Positions 54,408 through 64,000 of a stretch of DNA of 64,000 nt are shown here, one piece after another (within the stretch, counting starts at the first letter, position 1; the number at the start of each line of letters is the position of its first letter). The DNA comes from Talinum fruticosum (Eukaryota; Streptophyta; Magnoliopsida; Caryophyllales; Talinaceae). The stretch spans positions 2,046,001 to 2,110,000 of the forward strand of contig JAITYX010000089.1 in NCBI GenBank assembly GCA_021018815.1, written 5' to 3'. The notes beneath the pieces were generated by a model. The model was not told where the DNA came from. It saw only the letters and a program-made list of their open reading frames with translations, and did not search any database. The position numbers and the translations under genes are program-made.

Positions 54408-57084
54408 TGTAACGCCCCAGCTACCATCCCTTAATAATTCTCTAACTCAAGAACATTAGGTCAGGTCGCAGCGGAGTTAACGTCCGAAGGCGTTATCGCG
54501 CCCTAACAAGAGGACAAGGCTAGATTGAAATACCATAATAACTAGTGTCCATCAGCCTAGGCTTCAGTAAGTTTGGGTAACGTTAAATGTTACGTTGCAG
54601 AGTGTCATGCCGATTACTTAAGTAAATCAACCCCACAAGACGCTTCTAGTACATATTTACGTACATTAGTGGCCAATACAAAAGGAATTACGCCATGTCT
54701 AGCTACAACCCAAAATCAAACCCAAATTTGTGAGGTTGCATCACCGGGAGCATCTAACCCATCACAGGACAATGGCAATGAAATATCCGGCTATGTCTTG
54801 CTCCCACCAGGCTTCTTAGGCGAAGGGTCATTAACAGTATGCCTTTCCTAAAAACAAAAACATCAAAATAATTTAAAGAATGAGTCGAACTCAGCACGAA
54901 CATTCCCGCACAAGTAAAATAATTTTGAAACACATTGATTGAGCGCGCGCATTTCAATTCATTTTAGTTTGAAATCGGGGGAGAGAATATAAGTAAAATT
55001 GCTTGCCGGTTATTATCCGGAAGTGGAACCCCTTGGTAATTGATACGATCGTTGAACAGTGTCACCCCCGGCCGATCGATAACCCGAGTTGACGCCGCGC
55101 GTGGGTATAATTGGCGCGCCTAAGCCCTTGGTAATTGATAATTGGGTGGGGACCACTTAATTAGGTGGCAAAACTTGCCTTGTAAATGATTCATAGTTAT
55201 TTATATATATAAGAAATATTGAGATTTGATGAAATATGTGAGTTTTCGAAAGGTACAGTGCAATGAACGTACTCGAACCGAGGTTGTTTGCTTTCTCCCC
55301 TTTTTATGAAAATTTAAGTTGCTAGCTTTCCGGCAACCGAAGTGGCCTCGACTCTGCTTTCAAATGGATTTCCCTTGTTAATAATGTTTTTCTTGAATTT
55401 TAATGCTTGAGTTCGTATAGTCGTTGGTAATTTGATTTATTTTCTTTATTTGTTATGTAGTCAATTAAGCTAAGATTTTTGTTACTCCACTTCCTTGCAC
55501 TAATTCTCGTTTAGATCATGATTGAGCATGTACTCGTTAAAGTAGTCGACTAGATCAAGCGAGTGATATTCGCACGATGTGATGCGTTACGGACTCACAT
55601 TAAGAAATGAAATTACGCATATACATGTATATATACTTATGCATGTATACAAGTACCTAAACACTTCATAGTTAATATTGTTATTATTATTGCCGTTGTT
55701 ATTGTTATAAATAGATGCAACTAATTCGATTAATTATCTAAGGCTAACTTACCTTCGACCCTTATTCCTAACATAATTTCTTTATTTCTCACTTCATCGA
55801 GTTCAAATCCATAACTAAGTGATTACTCAACCTACCAATGCCTTTCTACATGGAGGCTTCACAATTAACCACATTGTTCAAATTCATACAGATATCAACT
55901 TAAGGTCGGGGCATTACTTCCCCACAACTCACATTCGCAATCACAATTACGCATGCTTAACATTTGAACTATTTTCTCAAATTTCTGCAGTTACACATTA
56001 GCCGCTTCAACCTATGCATATACTCGCCCTACGTTTGCTCAATACAGTCATTCTCCAAAATCTCGGAATTCATCCAATACTCAATCAAATAGCTAAACAT
56101 CCCTAATTTCGTTCTCTACATTATAATTTCTCAATAACAGCTTTCATTCCTTCGCATTTATACATAATCAATCCATCAAAGCCACAACTCCACCATCCAC
56201 ACCAAATCGAATTTCTCAAAATCAATCTTCAAATTCACTCAACACATACTTCTAAGTCATATGCTTCAATTTATAGTTACAATTGCCTAAATAAATCGAA
56301 ACTTGATAATTTAGGGTTTAGCATGTTTACCTTCGATTCGAAGAGGAGAAGTTGAGGAGGACGAGCAGAGGTGATGGTGGTCGGCAATCGCACCGGCAAC
56401 CGCCCGGCAGAGGTGGCGATGAACTCCGGCTAGTGGTTGGCCGTCAGTGGCCGCGGCAGGAAACCCCGCAGCGCCTAGCGGGAGGCAGAGAGAGACGGCG
56501 AGAGCGCGAGAAAGGGAGGAAGCGAGACAGAGAGGGACGGGGATGACCGGCGCCGGTCTCTCGCCGGCGTCGCTCGCCGTGGCCGGTCGGAGAAGTGCCG
56601 CGAGGAAGAGGAAGCAGGGAAAGGGAGGAGCAGGGGAAGCAGGGGAACGGGAGGAGCAGCAGAAGTGAGGCAAGGGAATTGAAGCCCGATTATTTTGGTT
56701 TTAACCGCCTCACTTCTTCCTTTTTTTTTTTCCCTACTTAATTCCGGATAATTCTTATATCTCGGATTTTTCTAAAAAAATCGGCTTATTATTTCTTTTT
56801 TTTTTTTACTTTTATTTTTATATGTTTACCTTTATTTATTTATTTATTTATTATTATTATTATTATTGTTACTTTTTAATTTTATTTTAACCATGACGTT
56901 CACAAATTATAACTTTATTATGAGATTTTTATTAGGGCCACTTCGTCGCCTTAACGGCATAACGCATGTATAAAAATGCTTTAAATATATAATGTCGAAT
57001 TGAAGTGCACGCGCTCAATCATATGAATCTTGTAATTAATGAATTAATAAAATAAACAATTCGGTTTAGGGTCGGGTTGTTACA
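54408..57084. mobile_element. Solo LTR (2.68 kb) nested in the copia integrase
   Basis: Starts TGTAACGCCCC and ends GGGTTGTTACA, a TG...CA pair with the TGTAAC/GTTACA ends common in large plant Ty3-type LTRs. It is flanked by perfect target duplications CAATC (54403-54407 and 57085-57089). Removing it and one duplication rejoins the copia integrase in frame (SDVWQS to PWLSHKGFRYLVV). It has no internal coding domain, primer site or second LTR, so it is a solo LTR left by recombination. It contains a GC-rich block at 56340-56670. The strand cannot be fixed from the ends alone. Confidence 0.88.
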
Positions 57085-59821
57085 CAATCACCTTGGCTTT
57101 CACATAAAGGTTTTCGATATCTTGTTGTGTTTGTTGATGATTTTACCCGGTTTACTCCGGATTTATCCTATGCGATTGAAATCGAAGTATGTTCAATTTT
57201 TGCAATTTTCAGTGCTTTAGTTGAAAATCTTTTTAGTTGCAAAATTAAAATGTTTCGGAGTGATGGAGGTAAAGAGTTTGATAACTCCCTCTTTTTGCTC
57301 ATTTTCTTCAAAAAGGGATTCTTTTTCGAAAATCCTATCCCGATACGCAACAACGAATGAGGTTATTGAGCGTAAGCATCGCCATATTTTGGAAATGACT
57401 CGGGCATTTCTAATTGATGCTTCCATGCCTCGCTCAATTTTGGCTTGATGTCGCTTTTACAGCTGTCTATACGATCAATCGCTTACCTACACCCGTGTTG
57501 CAAAATCGTTCTCCATTTGAGCTTTTATTTGGTCGTCCGCCCGATTATGGTTTTCTTAAACCTTTTGGTTGCTCCTCGTTTTCCAAATTTTGTTGCAAAG
57601 GCGTCCAATAAACTCTCTCCTCGTTCGTTCACCGTGTTTTTCTAGGCTATGCTCCTAATTATAAGGGCTATCGTTATTTGGATCCCCTAACAGGTCGTGT
57701 TTATGTGAGTAGAAATGTACGATTTCATGAAAACATTTATCCTTTTCCTAAACTTGTCTCTAGTTCGTCTCCTAATGCCCTTTTGTGATAAAGGATATTC
57801 TCGTGTCTCACCGCAACTCGTGCCTCGGTTGTCTCGTCTTCCACCTCTTCTTCTGGTTTGGTCTCCCGTACACTCGTTGAGTCCACCGGGACGACCCAAT
57901 CTTTGGTCCTCCCTTCCACGTTGTCTCGAACCGCTTCTTCGCTGCCGAGGTGTCTCCTTTTCTTCCCTTAGCCTCTTCATCCTCATCGAGTCTCAACTCT
58001 AGCCCAACGTCTATGGCTCATGTCTCTCCCGAGCCCGACTCTACGTCTCGCTCCCTCTCCCTCCGCCCTTGGTCTTGTGTCTCGCTTCATCTCCTATTGT
58101 GTCGGATCCCCCGCTCGTACTAGTGCTTCTATACGTCGCTCGCCGAGTCTTGTTGCCTCTTCGAGTGTCCCTATGTCTTTGTCCACTAATGTTCACCCTA
58201 TGCGGACTCGGTCCAAGTCCGGCATTGCCAAACTTAGGCGTCTCATGTCTCTTAGTGTTGGTCTTGCTGAAATTGAACCTACATGCTTTTCACAAGCTTC
58301 CCGACATTCCAAATGGAAGGAAGCCATGGCCGAGGAGTATAATGCTTTGATTGCCAATAACACATGGGATTTGGTTCCATCTCAACCGGATCTTAATTTG
58401 GTTGGCGATAAATGGGTTTACAAGATTAAATATCGTTCGATGGTTCCGTGGAGAGGTACAAAGCTCGACTTGTAGCACAGGGGTTTCACCAACAACCAGG
58501 TATTGACTACCATGAGACTTTCAACCTCGTCGTTAAGCCTCGCTACTATTCGTCCGGTTCTCGACTCTTGCTGTTTCCTTTCAATGGCCCATTCTCCAAC
58601 TTGATGTCAAGAATGCCTTTTTACATGGCCATCTCACCGAGACAGCTTCATATGAAACAACCTCGTGGGTTTGTTCATCCCGATTTCCCTACCCATGTTT
58701 GTCGCCTTAAGAAGGCGCTCTATGGCTTGAAACAGGCTCCTCGTGCCTGGTTTCATCGCTTTAGCAGCCTTCCTTCTATCTCATGGTTTTGTATGTAGCA
58801 ATGCCGACACCTCCATGTTTGTTCTTCGAACTAGCAATCATGTCCTCATTCTCCTTCTTTACGTGGATGACATTATTTTGACTGGTAGTTCATCCACCTT
58901 ACTCGCAGTCTTTTATTGATTCCCTTGCCAGTCACTTTGCCATAAAAGATCTTGGGAACCTAAGTTATTTTCTTGGCATTCAAGTGGTTCTATCTCCTTC
59001 TCGGATTATTCTTGACACAACAGAAATATGTTTTAGATCTCTTACATAAATTTCAACTTCAAACTTGTACCTCGTTAAAACTCCTTCGCTGCTCGAACCA
59101 CCCTATCCCTTACGGACGGTGAACCGCTTGCCGATCCCTCTCGAGCATGAAGTATGGCAGGTGCCTTGCAATATTTGACAATGACTCGACTCGATATTGC
59201 TTATGCAAGTGCATGTAGTTTTCCAATTTATGCACGCTCCTCGTACTATTCATCCGCATATTGTGAAGCGTATTTTCGGTATCTCGCAGGGACCCGTGAC
59301 CATGGGCTTTTTCTTCGTGCCGCATCTTCATTGTCGGCCATTATTGCCTATTCCGATGCCGATCGGGCTGGTTGTCGTGACACATGTCGCTCTACCACGA
59401 GCTACGCTGTTTATTTTGGTCCTAATATCATATCTTGGCGTTCTAAAAGCAACCCACGCTCTCCAAATCATCCACCGAAGCCGAGTATCGTGCTCTTGGT
59501 TATACAGATTGTCTGAGACACTTTGGCTTCGCAAGCTTTTGTTTGATGTTGGTATTACCCTTGCCACTCCTGTGCGGTTATATTGTGACAATATTAGTGC
59601 CACCTATATGATCGCCAATCCGGTCAATCACGATCGTAGCAAACATATAGCCGTGGATTATCACTTTGTTCGAGAACGGGTTGCCGATGGAGATCTTGTT
59701 GTGCGATATATCCCTACTACTTCTCGGATTGCGGACATCTTCACTAAAGGGTCAGTCCTCTCAACAGCTTCAGTTCTTAAGTCTAATCTGTCCGTGCGTT
59801 CCCCGATCAGCCTGAGGGGCG

Positions 59822-59946
59822 TAATAGAGTATTAGTAATATTATTGTACATAAAATAATTGTAAATTATTTTTCTGTATTATCTTCTATATATATAGAAT
59901 GCTCGACTCACATATTGAGTGAGTTATTACTCCATTATCTTTCACA
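59822..59946 (+). repeat. Copia 3' LTR (125 bp)
   Basis: Follows the purine tract and carries the same ends as the 5' LTR. Target duplication TATTC follows directly. Confidence 0.93.
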
Positions 59947-59951
59947 TATTC

Positions 59952-60640
59952 CTTAAATCTTATAAATTTGATATAATATTTTTCATTATTTATAGTCTAT
60001 TTGGATCGAAATTGAAAGGGAAGAAAGGGGAAGGGAAAGTAATGAAGAAAAGTAAGGTGAAATAAGATGAATTATAATTTTTCTTTTTTAGACTTAAATA
60101 TATCTTCCTTCTCATCAATTTGCCAATTATTTTTTTTCTTTATGTGAAATTTCTGGAGTTGTTAGTCAAACATGCCTCTAAACTTTGGCATAGGCATTTC
60201 ACGTTGATTCCCATTCCCATACGACTCAGAAAAATGAAAGGGAAAGGGCGCCTCGGCGGGGGTTGGGGGTAATGGGGAGAGGATTAAAGGAGGGGAAAAA
60301 AAGTCAGGTGGCTACCCTTTTCTGTTCATTTAAGGAAGAAACCCAGCCAGCAGAGAGCTAATTAGCGTATCATTCTTGCCTGCGTTGATTTCCTTCAACT
60401 TCAATTCAATCCTGTTGTCTCAGACTGAGTCCACGTCCTTTGTTCAACTGCCTCGTCGCCTCGTTTCAATTGCGATTTTCTTCTTCTTCTTCTTCAGCTT
60501 TCACCATTCTCAGATCAACAGTCGCCCCCATCCACATCATATTGAAAATTGGAAGAGTTACTTCATTCACCTTCCTCTTCTCCAGGCAGGGCCCTGTCGC
60601 AGACAACTCGTATAATTGATTGATAATCGAAGTCATTGCC
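59952..60640 (+). promoter_or_regulatory. Upstream region and leader of the paladin-like gene
   Basis: No repeat element recognised after the copia duplication. From about 60350 the sequence is pyrimidine-rich with a TTCTTCTTCTTCTTC tract (60480-60494), common in plant 5' leaders. The ATG at 60641 starts the conserved protein. Confidence 0.45.
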
Positions 60641-60790
60641 ATGTCGATACCGAGGGAGCCGGAACAGGTGATGAAGCTGCGTGGAGGATCCGTGCTTGGG
60701 AAGAAGACTATATTGAAGAGCGACCATTTTCCTGGTTGTCAGAACAAACGCCTCTCTCCACACATTGAAGGCGCTCCTAATTATCGTCAG
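60641..60790 (+). CDS. PALD: Paladin-type phosphatase-like protein, exon 1 (partial gene)
   Basis: A 50-codon first exon ending at a GTATCT donor. The residues MSIPREPEQVMKLRGGSVLG, then KKTILKSDHFPG and GAPNYRQ match, from memory, the conserved start of plant paladin-like proteins, large (over 1200 aa) putative protein phosphatases with repeated Cys-x5-Arg type domains. No catalytic motif is in this exon. The expected next exon (a SLPVHGVAIPT-like segment) was not found before 64000, so the gene continues beyond the window. The start is the ATG that opens the conserved segment; an in-frame upstream ATG at 60620 adds only seven residues. Identification rests on 50 residues. Confidence 0.72.
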
Positions 60791-61845
60791 GTATCTCCGT
60801 CCCTTTCCTTATCTTTCCCTTCCCTAGGCGTACATGTATTGTCTGTGCTGGGCAGTCTCCGAAATTAGCGATGCCTGCCATTCGGAATAAGCAGTGTTCG
60901 CTTTGCTCTGCTGATGGTAACTATTGATTCTATAACCATTTTATGCAGTTGAAGTTTCGCTCAACGTTTTGATACGAATTATTCTCATTCGTTGTTTCCT
61001 GGCTAAATGAATTTCTCTACAACTGATCCATGACTATTACCCTCAAGTAACAATTTTAACTCTGCTGATAATATTTATCTAGACCATTATGTGTTATTGA
61101 TGCTACTCAGTTTCAAATTCTCTTTCGTCTGCTTCATTAAGATTCACTAGATATATAATTCTCCTTCCTTCATACAGGCGATTGTTCTATACATTGCAGG
61201 CACCAAGCTTGCTTACGGCCAACCTGATAACCACATTCTCACCCTTGACCACATTTTCATTCCTGGTTCTGTTCTCAGGCTCGCTGTGAACTGTATTTTC
61301 CTTGCCACTTAATACTTATAACATGACCAATGAATGGAAGATGCTTCAGATTTGCTTCCGTTTTCCAAACTTTCCTATTCCACTTTTTGTTCACGATAAC
61401 ATTGTTTTATATTCATTTTGATATCTGAAACTGCAACTAAGGTTTTGAGGTTGTCACACATGTTATTTTGCAGATTTTGAAAACAATATTTTGAAAATTT
61501 TTTAGCAGAAGGTGAAAATGATAGACAGCATGAGGCTGAAAGAGGAAAAAGAAAAATGTGTAGGCGCCAAAAATTTATTTTTATCTAATATTTTCAGAAG
61601 AAGGTAAAAGTGATAGACAATATTGTTGCCTAGTCTCTTGGTCTGTGCAATACATAGTTAAAAAAATTTATTTTATGAAGTGATTAGTAATCTATATAGT
61701 CATTTTTATTGAAGTAATTTATTTCATAGGAGTAAAATTATTGTTTTTGAGCTTATACTAATTATTTCATTTGGGTAACTTATGGTTTATAAATTAATCT
61801 TTGAAAGGTTTGTTTCTTTTGGAGGCTGATTTTTTTAGGAATAAT

Positions 61846-62165
61846 TTTTTTTGATAAGTAATCAAAGATGTTTAAATGAGACACCAAGGCGACGTGACCC
61901 ATGTACAAAAGGGGCATTTACAAAAATATTATGCCTTCAACCTCTCATCCATAATATGATCTAAAAATCCAAAAATTCAAATTTCTATCTCCAATAAGTA
62001 CAAAACTCCAACTATACAACATTTTCACAAAGTAGACCTTGAAATCTTGAAATGACTAAGCTTTGTCCTAAAAATCCGTCGGTTTCTCTCTTTCCGAGTA
62101 GCCCACCAAATAGCTAAAGGAATCATTTTCCATACTCCACTCCAAATATTGGGAGGATATTAAGG
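61846..62165 (-). mobile_element. LINE 3' end fragment
   Basis: The plus strand has TTGATAAGTAATCAAAGATG, then GACACCAAGGCGACGTGACC and CATGTACAAAAGGGGC, matching 29200-29260 closely, followed by reversed coding-like sequence (TCTTTCCGAGTAGCCCACC). It is antisense to the gene. Confidence 0.65.
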
Positions 62166-62759
62166 ATATGCAAAATATAACTGTTTCATTAGTGAAGAAA
62201 ATTTGTTTTTGATGGTGTCTTAATTAGCTAGTTATTGATTAGTGCTGGTAGTATACTCTATTATTACCTGAAGTATATCTGAGTGCAACAATTGATTACT
62301 TTTTGAAAAACTAAATGAAAGATTAAGAACGGTTTTTTGTATTTGCCCACTTTCTATGAGGGTGCTATCCCTTTGGTGTTGTACTAACTTTTTGTTACAC
62401 TTTGCCGGAAAGGTTTTCTTTTTTTTTTTTTTTTTGGGGGAGCTTGATGAGGTTTCCTTATCTATATGAAACTCATATGTTGATATGGTGCACATCTTGT
62501 GTTGAGGGCTAGGATTTGTGGTGGTTCCTTTGTATATTTGGTTGTATACATGGAAGGGAAGGAATTTATGGATTCTGGGTGGCAGATCTGTTGGACGTGA
62601 AGCAGTTTTTTGTTTTGTTTTGTGGTTCATTGTTGTATGGGCTTTTTCTGACCTATGTGGATAACATCATGCATAATTCTTTAGCTTCAGGACATCGTCC
62701 TATTTGTGCTCTTTTGCACTGTGGATAGTATTGCTTGCTGTCTTGTCAATGTCATCATT

Positions 62760-63210
62760 ACTCTTTGTGCCTGAAAAAGTAGGAAACTTCATAAATTACT
62801 TCTTCATTGCCTGATTGCTAGAAACATTTAGCTTTGAGTTGGTTGGGCCTTTATTAGATAATGCCAAGTTCTCGTGAGACTTAACTAATTGGCATGAAAA
62901 GTTTTCTTTGAGAGAAGGTTCAAGTATAAAGTTTCCCGAGTCATTCCTGATGCTATCTTCTAGTATTTGTGGATAAAGAGAAATAAGATAGTTTTTGATG
63001 GGATTGAAACCTCAATTTAATGGTTAAAAGACAAGTGGCTTAAGACCTTATTCTTTTGGGAGGATTTTTTTGTTTCTCTTTTATTAATGTAATTGATTTT
63101 GTGGATAGCCTACTTTAGGATTATAATTAGCTTTTGTAGGGTGCTTTTTCGGCATCCTTTTTGTAGGTGCCCTTTATTATTATGAAAATATAACCTTTTC
63201 CTTGAAAAAA
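62760..63210 (+). mobile_element. LINE 3' end fragment
   Basis: Shares GGTTGGGCCTT, TTTTTGATGGGATTGAAACC and GGCATCCTTTTTGTAGGTGCC with the LINE ends at 21320-21690 and 33390-33720. It ends in TTTCCTTGAAAAAAAAGG. Confidence 0.7.
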
Positions 63211-64000
63211 AAGGTGAGAGAGAGAGAAAGAAGTAGCGATAATCATGGACAAATCTGCTTATAAAAAATAATATTCATGGATTAATCTGTGAAGGATGAG
63301 CAACGAGATTTGCTATACACATCCTCCTTATCCAATCACCACCTGTGGACAAGGAAAACAGGTTATCCGGAAGTAGATAATTAGAATGATGAGGACAAGA
63401 TATCATTGAAGCGTAAAATAGTGGATGAACTTAGCTTGAAGGACACTGGTCCAAAGTTATTGTATCCCAAAGTAAGATGGCTTGGAAGCACATTCGTGAC
63501 AGATTCTTGCATGATACTCTGACCAAACGCATCAAATTCAAGCACTTGAAGCCTCCAAATCTATTCCGTAAAACACAAAATTAATTTCGAGGAAAAGCAC
63601 GAGTTACTCATAAAGCACTACATTCTTTTAGCGTGAGGATTGTTGGAAAAGCTACTTGTTCAGTTGTTCTTGTTATCATTAGGGCAAACTGGACCACACA
63701 TGGTAGATAGCATCAAGGTTGGTCTCTTTTGCTTTTATGCTTAATTTTACATAAATTGTAGGTGGTTTAGGAATCCTAGCAGGAAAAAGGTTTATGTACT
63801 AGCTGAAACCATAGCAGGAATCTATGCTATCCAAACTAGGTTAGAAACAATCAGTTGCAGTACAAGGATTAGGTGTTAGTGTGACACTTGAAGTTGAACC
63901 TTGGCTGGAAGCCTGAAAGATGAAGTGTGACCCTTGTGTGTGAAAATTCCTAAAAATTTTGTGCGATGAAGGGTGTAATGCCTATTCCTGTGTTAGAGGT

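Larger units (their letters stand above)
52066..59951 (+). mobile_element. Complete but decayed Ty1/copia retrotransposon with nested solo LTR
   Basis: The element lies between perfect 5-bp target duplications TATTC (52066-52070 and 59947-59951). It has 125-bp LTRs (52071-52195 and 59822-59946), a primer-binding site like that for initiator Met tRNA (about 52196-52210) and a purine tract CTGAGGGGCG (59812-59821). Without the nested insertion it is about 5.2 kb. Order of domains: GC-rich leader (52320-52780), gag with YLSWREQF and ENQSMDDYLRTIKNIADSLA, GAG-pre-integrase RHRRLGHCG (about 54210), integrase split at 54407/57085, RT (WKEAMAEEYNAL, YKARLVAQGFHQQPG, LLYVDDIILTGS at about 58855), and RNase H (59154-59760). 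That order (integrase before RT) is diagnostic of copia. Stops and frameshifts occur in every domain, so it is dead. Confidence 0.95.
60791..64000 (+). other. Paladin-like gene intron 1 (incomplete)
   Basis: Over 3.2 kb without a recognisable second exon. It contains an antisense LINE end (61846-62165) and a sense LINE end (62760-63210). The stretches 60791-61845, 62166-62759 and 63211-64000 show nothing I can name. An open frame at about 61178-61313 is noted among the findings. Confidence 0.55.

Noticed and set aside
56311..56673. A 120-aa gene on the minus strand
   Set aside because: It lies inside the solo LTR and is a product of GC-rich composition; several frames on both strands are open at once.

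Overview
The window is nuclear DNA of a flowering plant, probably a eudicot. It holds four recognisable nuclear genes split by GT-AG introns, among AT-rich intergenic DNA and many plant-type LTR retrotransposons, non-LTR (LINE) fragments and MITE-like foldbacks. I could not name the species. I see no tRNA, rRNA or CRISPR array. The bacterial-looking SecA is a plastid-targeted nuclear gene with 20 exons.

Layout. 1-2600: remnant of a Ty3-type element (+) abutting a LINE remnant (-). 2601-5557: AT-rich intergenic DNA and the SEC23 upstream region. 5558-16053 (+): SEC23-type COPII coat subunit, 5 exons, about 837 aa. 17046-37669 (+): SECA1, the chloroplast SecA motor ATPase, 20 exons, 1022 aa after reading-frame corrections. 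37670-42400: truncated Ty1/copia element (-) and a LINE fragment. 42914-45658 (-): DHHC-type protein S-acyltransferase, 8 exons, about 520 aa. 45659-52065: intergenic DNA with simple repeats, a TIR element and a LINE remnant (-). 52066-59951: complete but decayed Ty1/copia element with 125-bp LTRs and a TATTC target duplication, broken by a 2.68-kb solo LTR with a CAATC target duplication. 60641-64000: first exon of a paladin-type phosphatase-like gene (+) and the start of a TE-loaded intron that runs out of the window.

How the genes relate. They do not form a pathway. SEC23 acts in ER-to-Golgi COPII budding, SECA1 in protein import into thylakoids, the DHHC enzyme in membrane-protein palmitoylation, and the paladin-like protein is a putative phosphatase. 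Their proximity looks like conserved microsynteny: from memory, Arabidopsis SECA1 (At4g01800), SEC23A (At4g01810) and PAT18 (At4g01730) are also close together.

Two themes stand out. First, all three complete genes carry 1-base frame breaks, nearly all in short homopolymers and nearly all one base short, while splice sites and downstream coding are intact. This looks more like consensus sequencing error than gene decay. Second, introns of SEC23, SECA1 and the paladin gene are packed with 3' ends of LINEs on both strands, and the first two also hold antisense copies of one non-autonomous LTR family. I found no convincing new biological system; the novelty is in TE structure and in the frame-break pattern.
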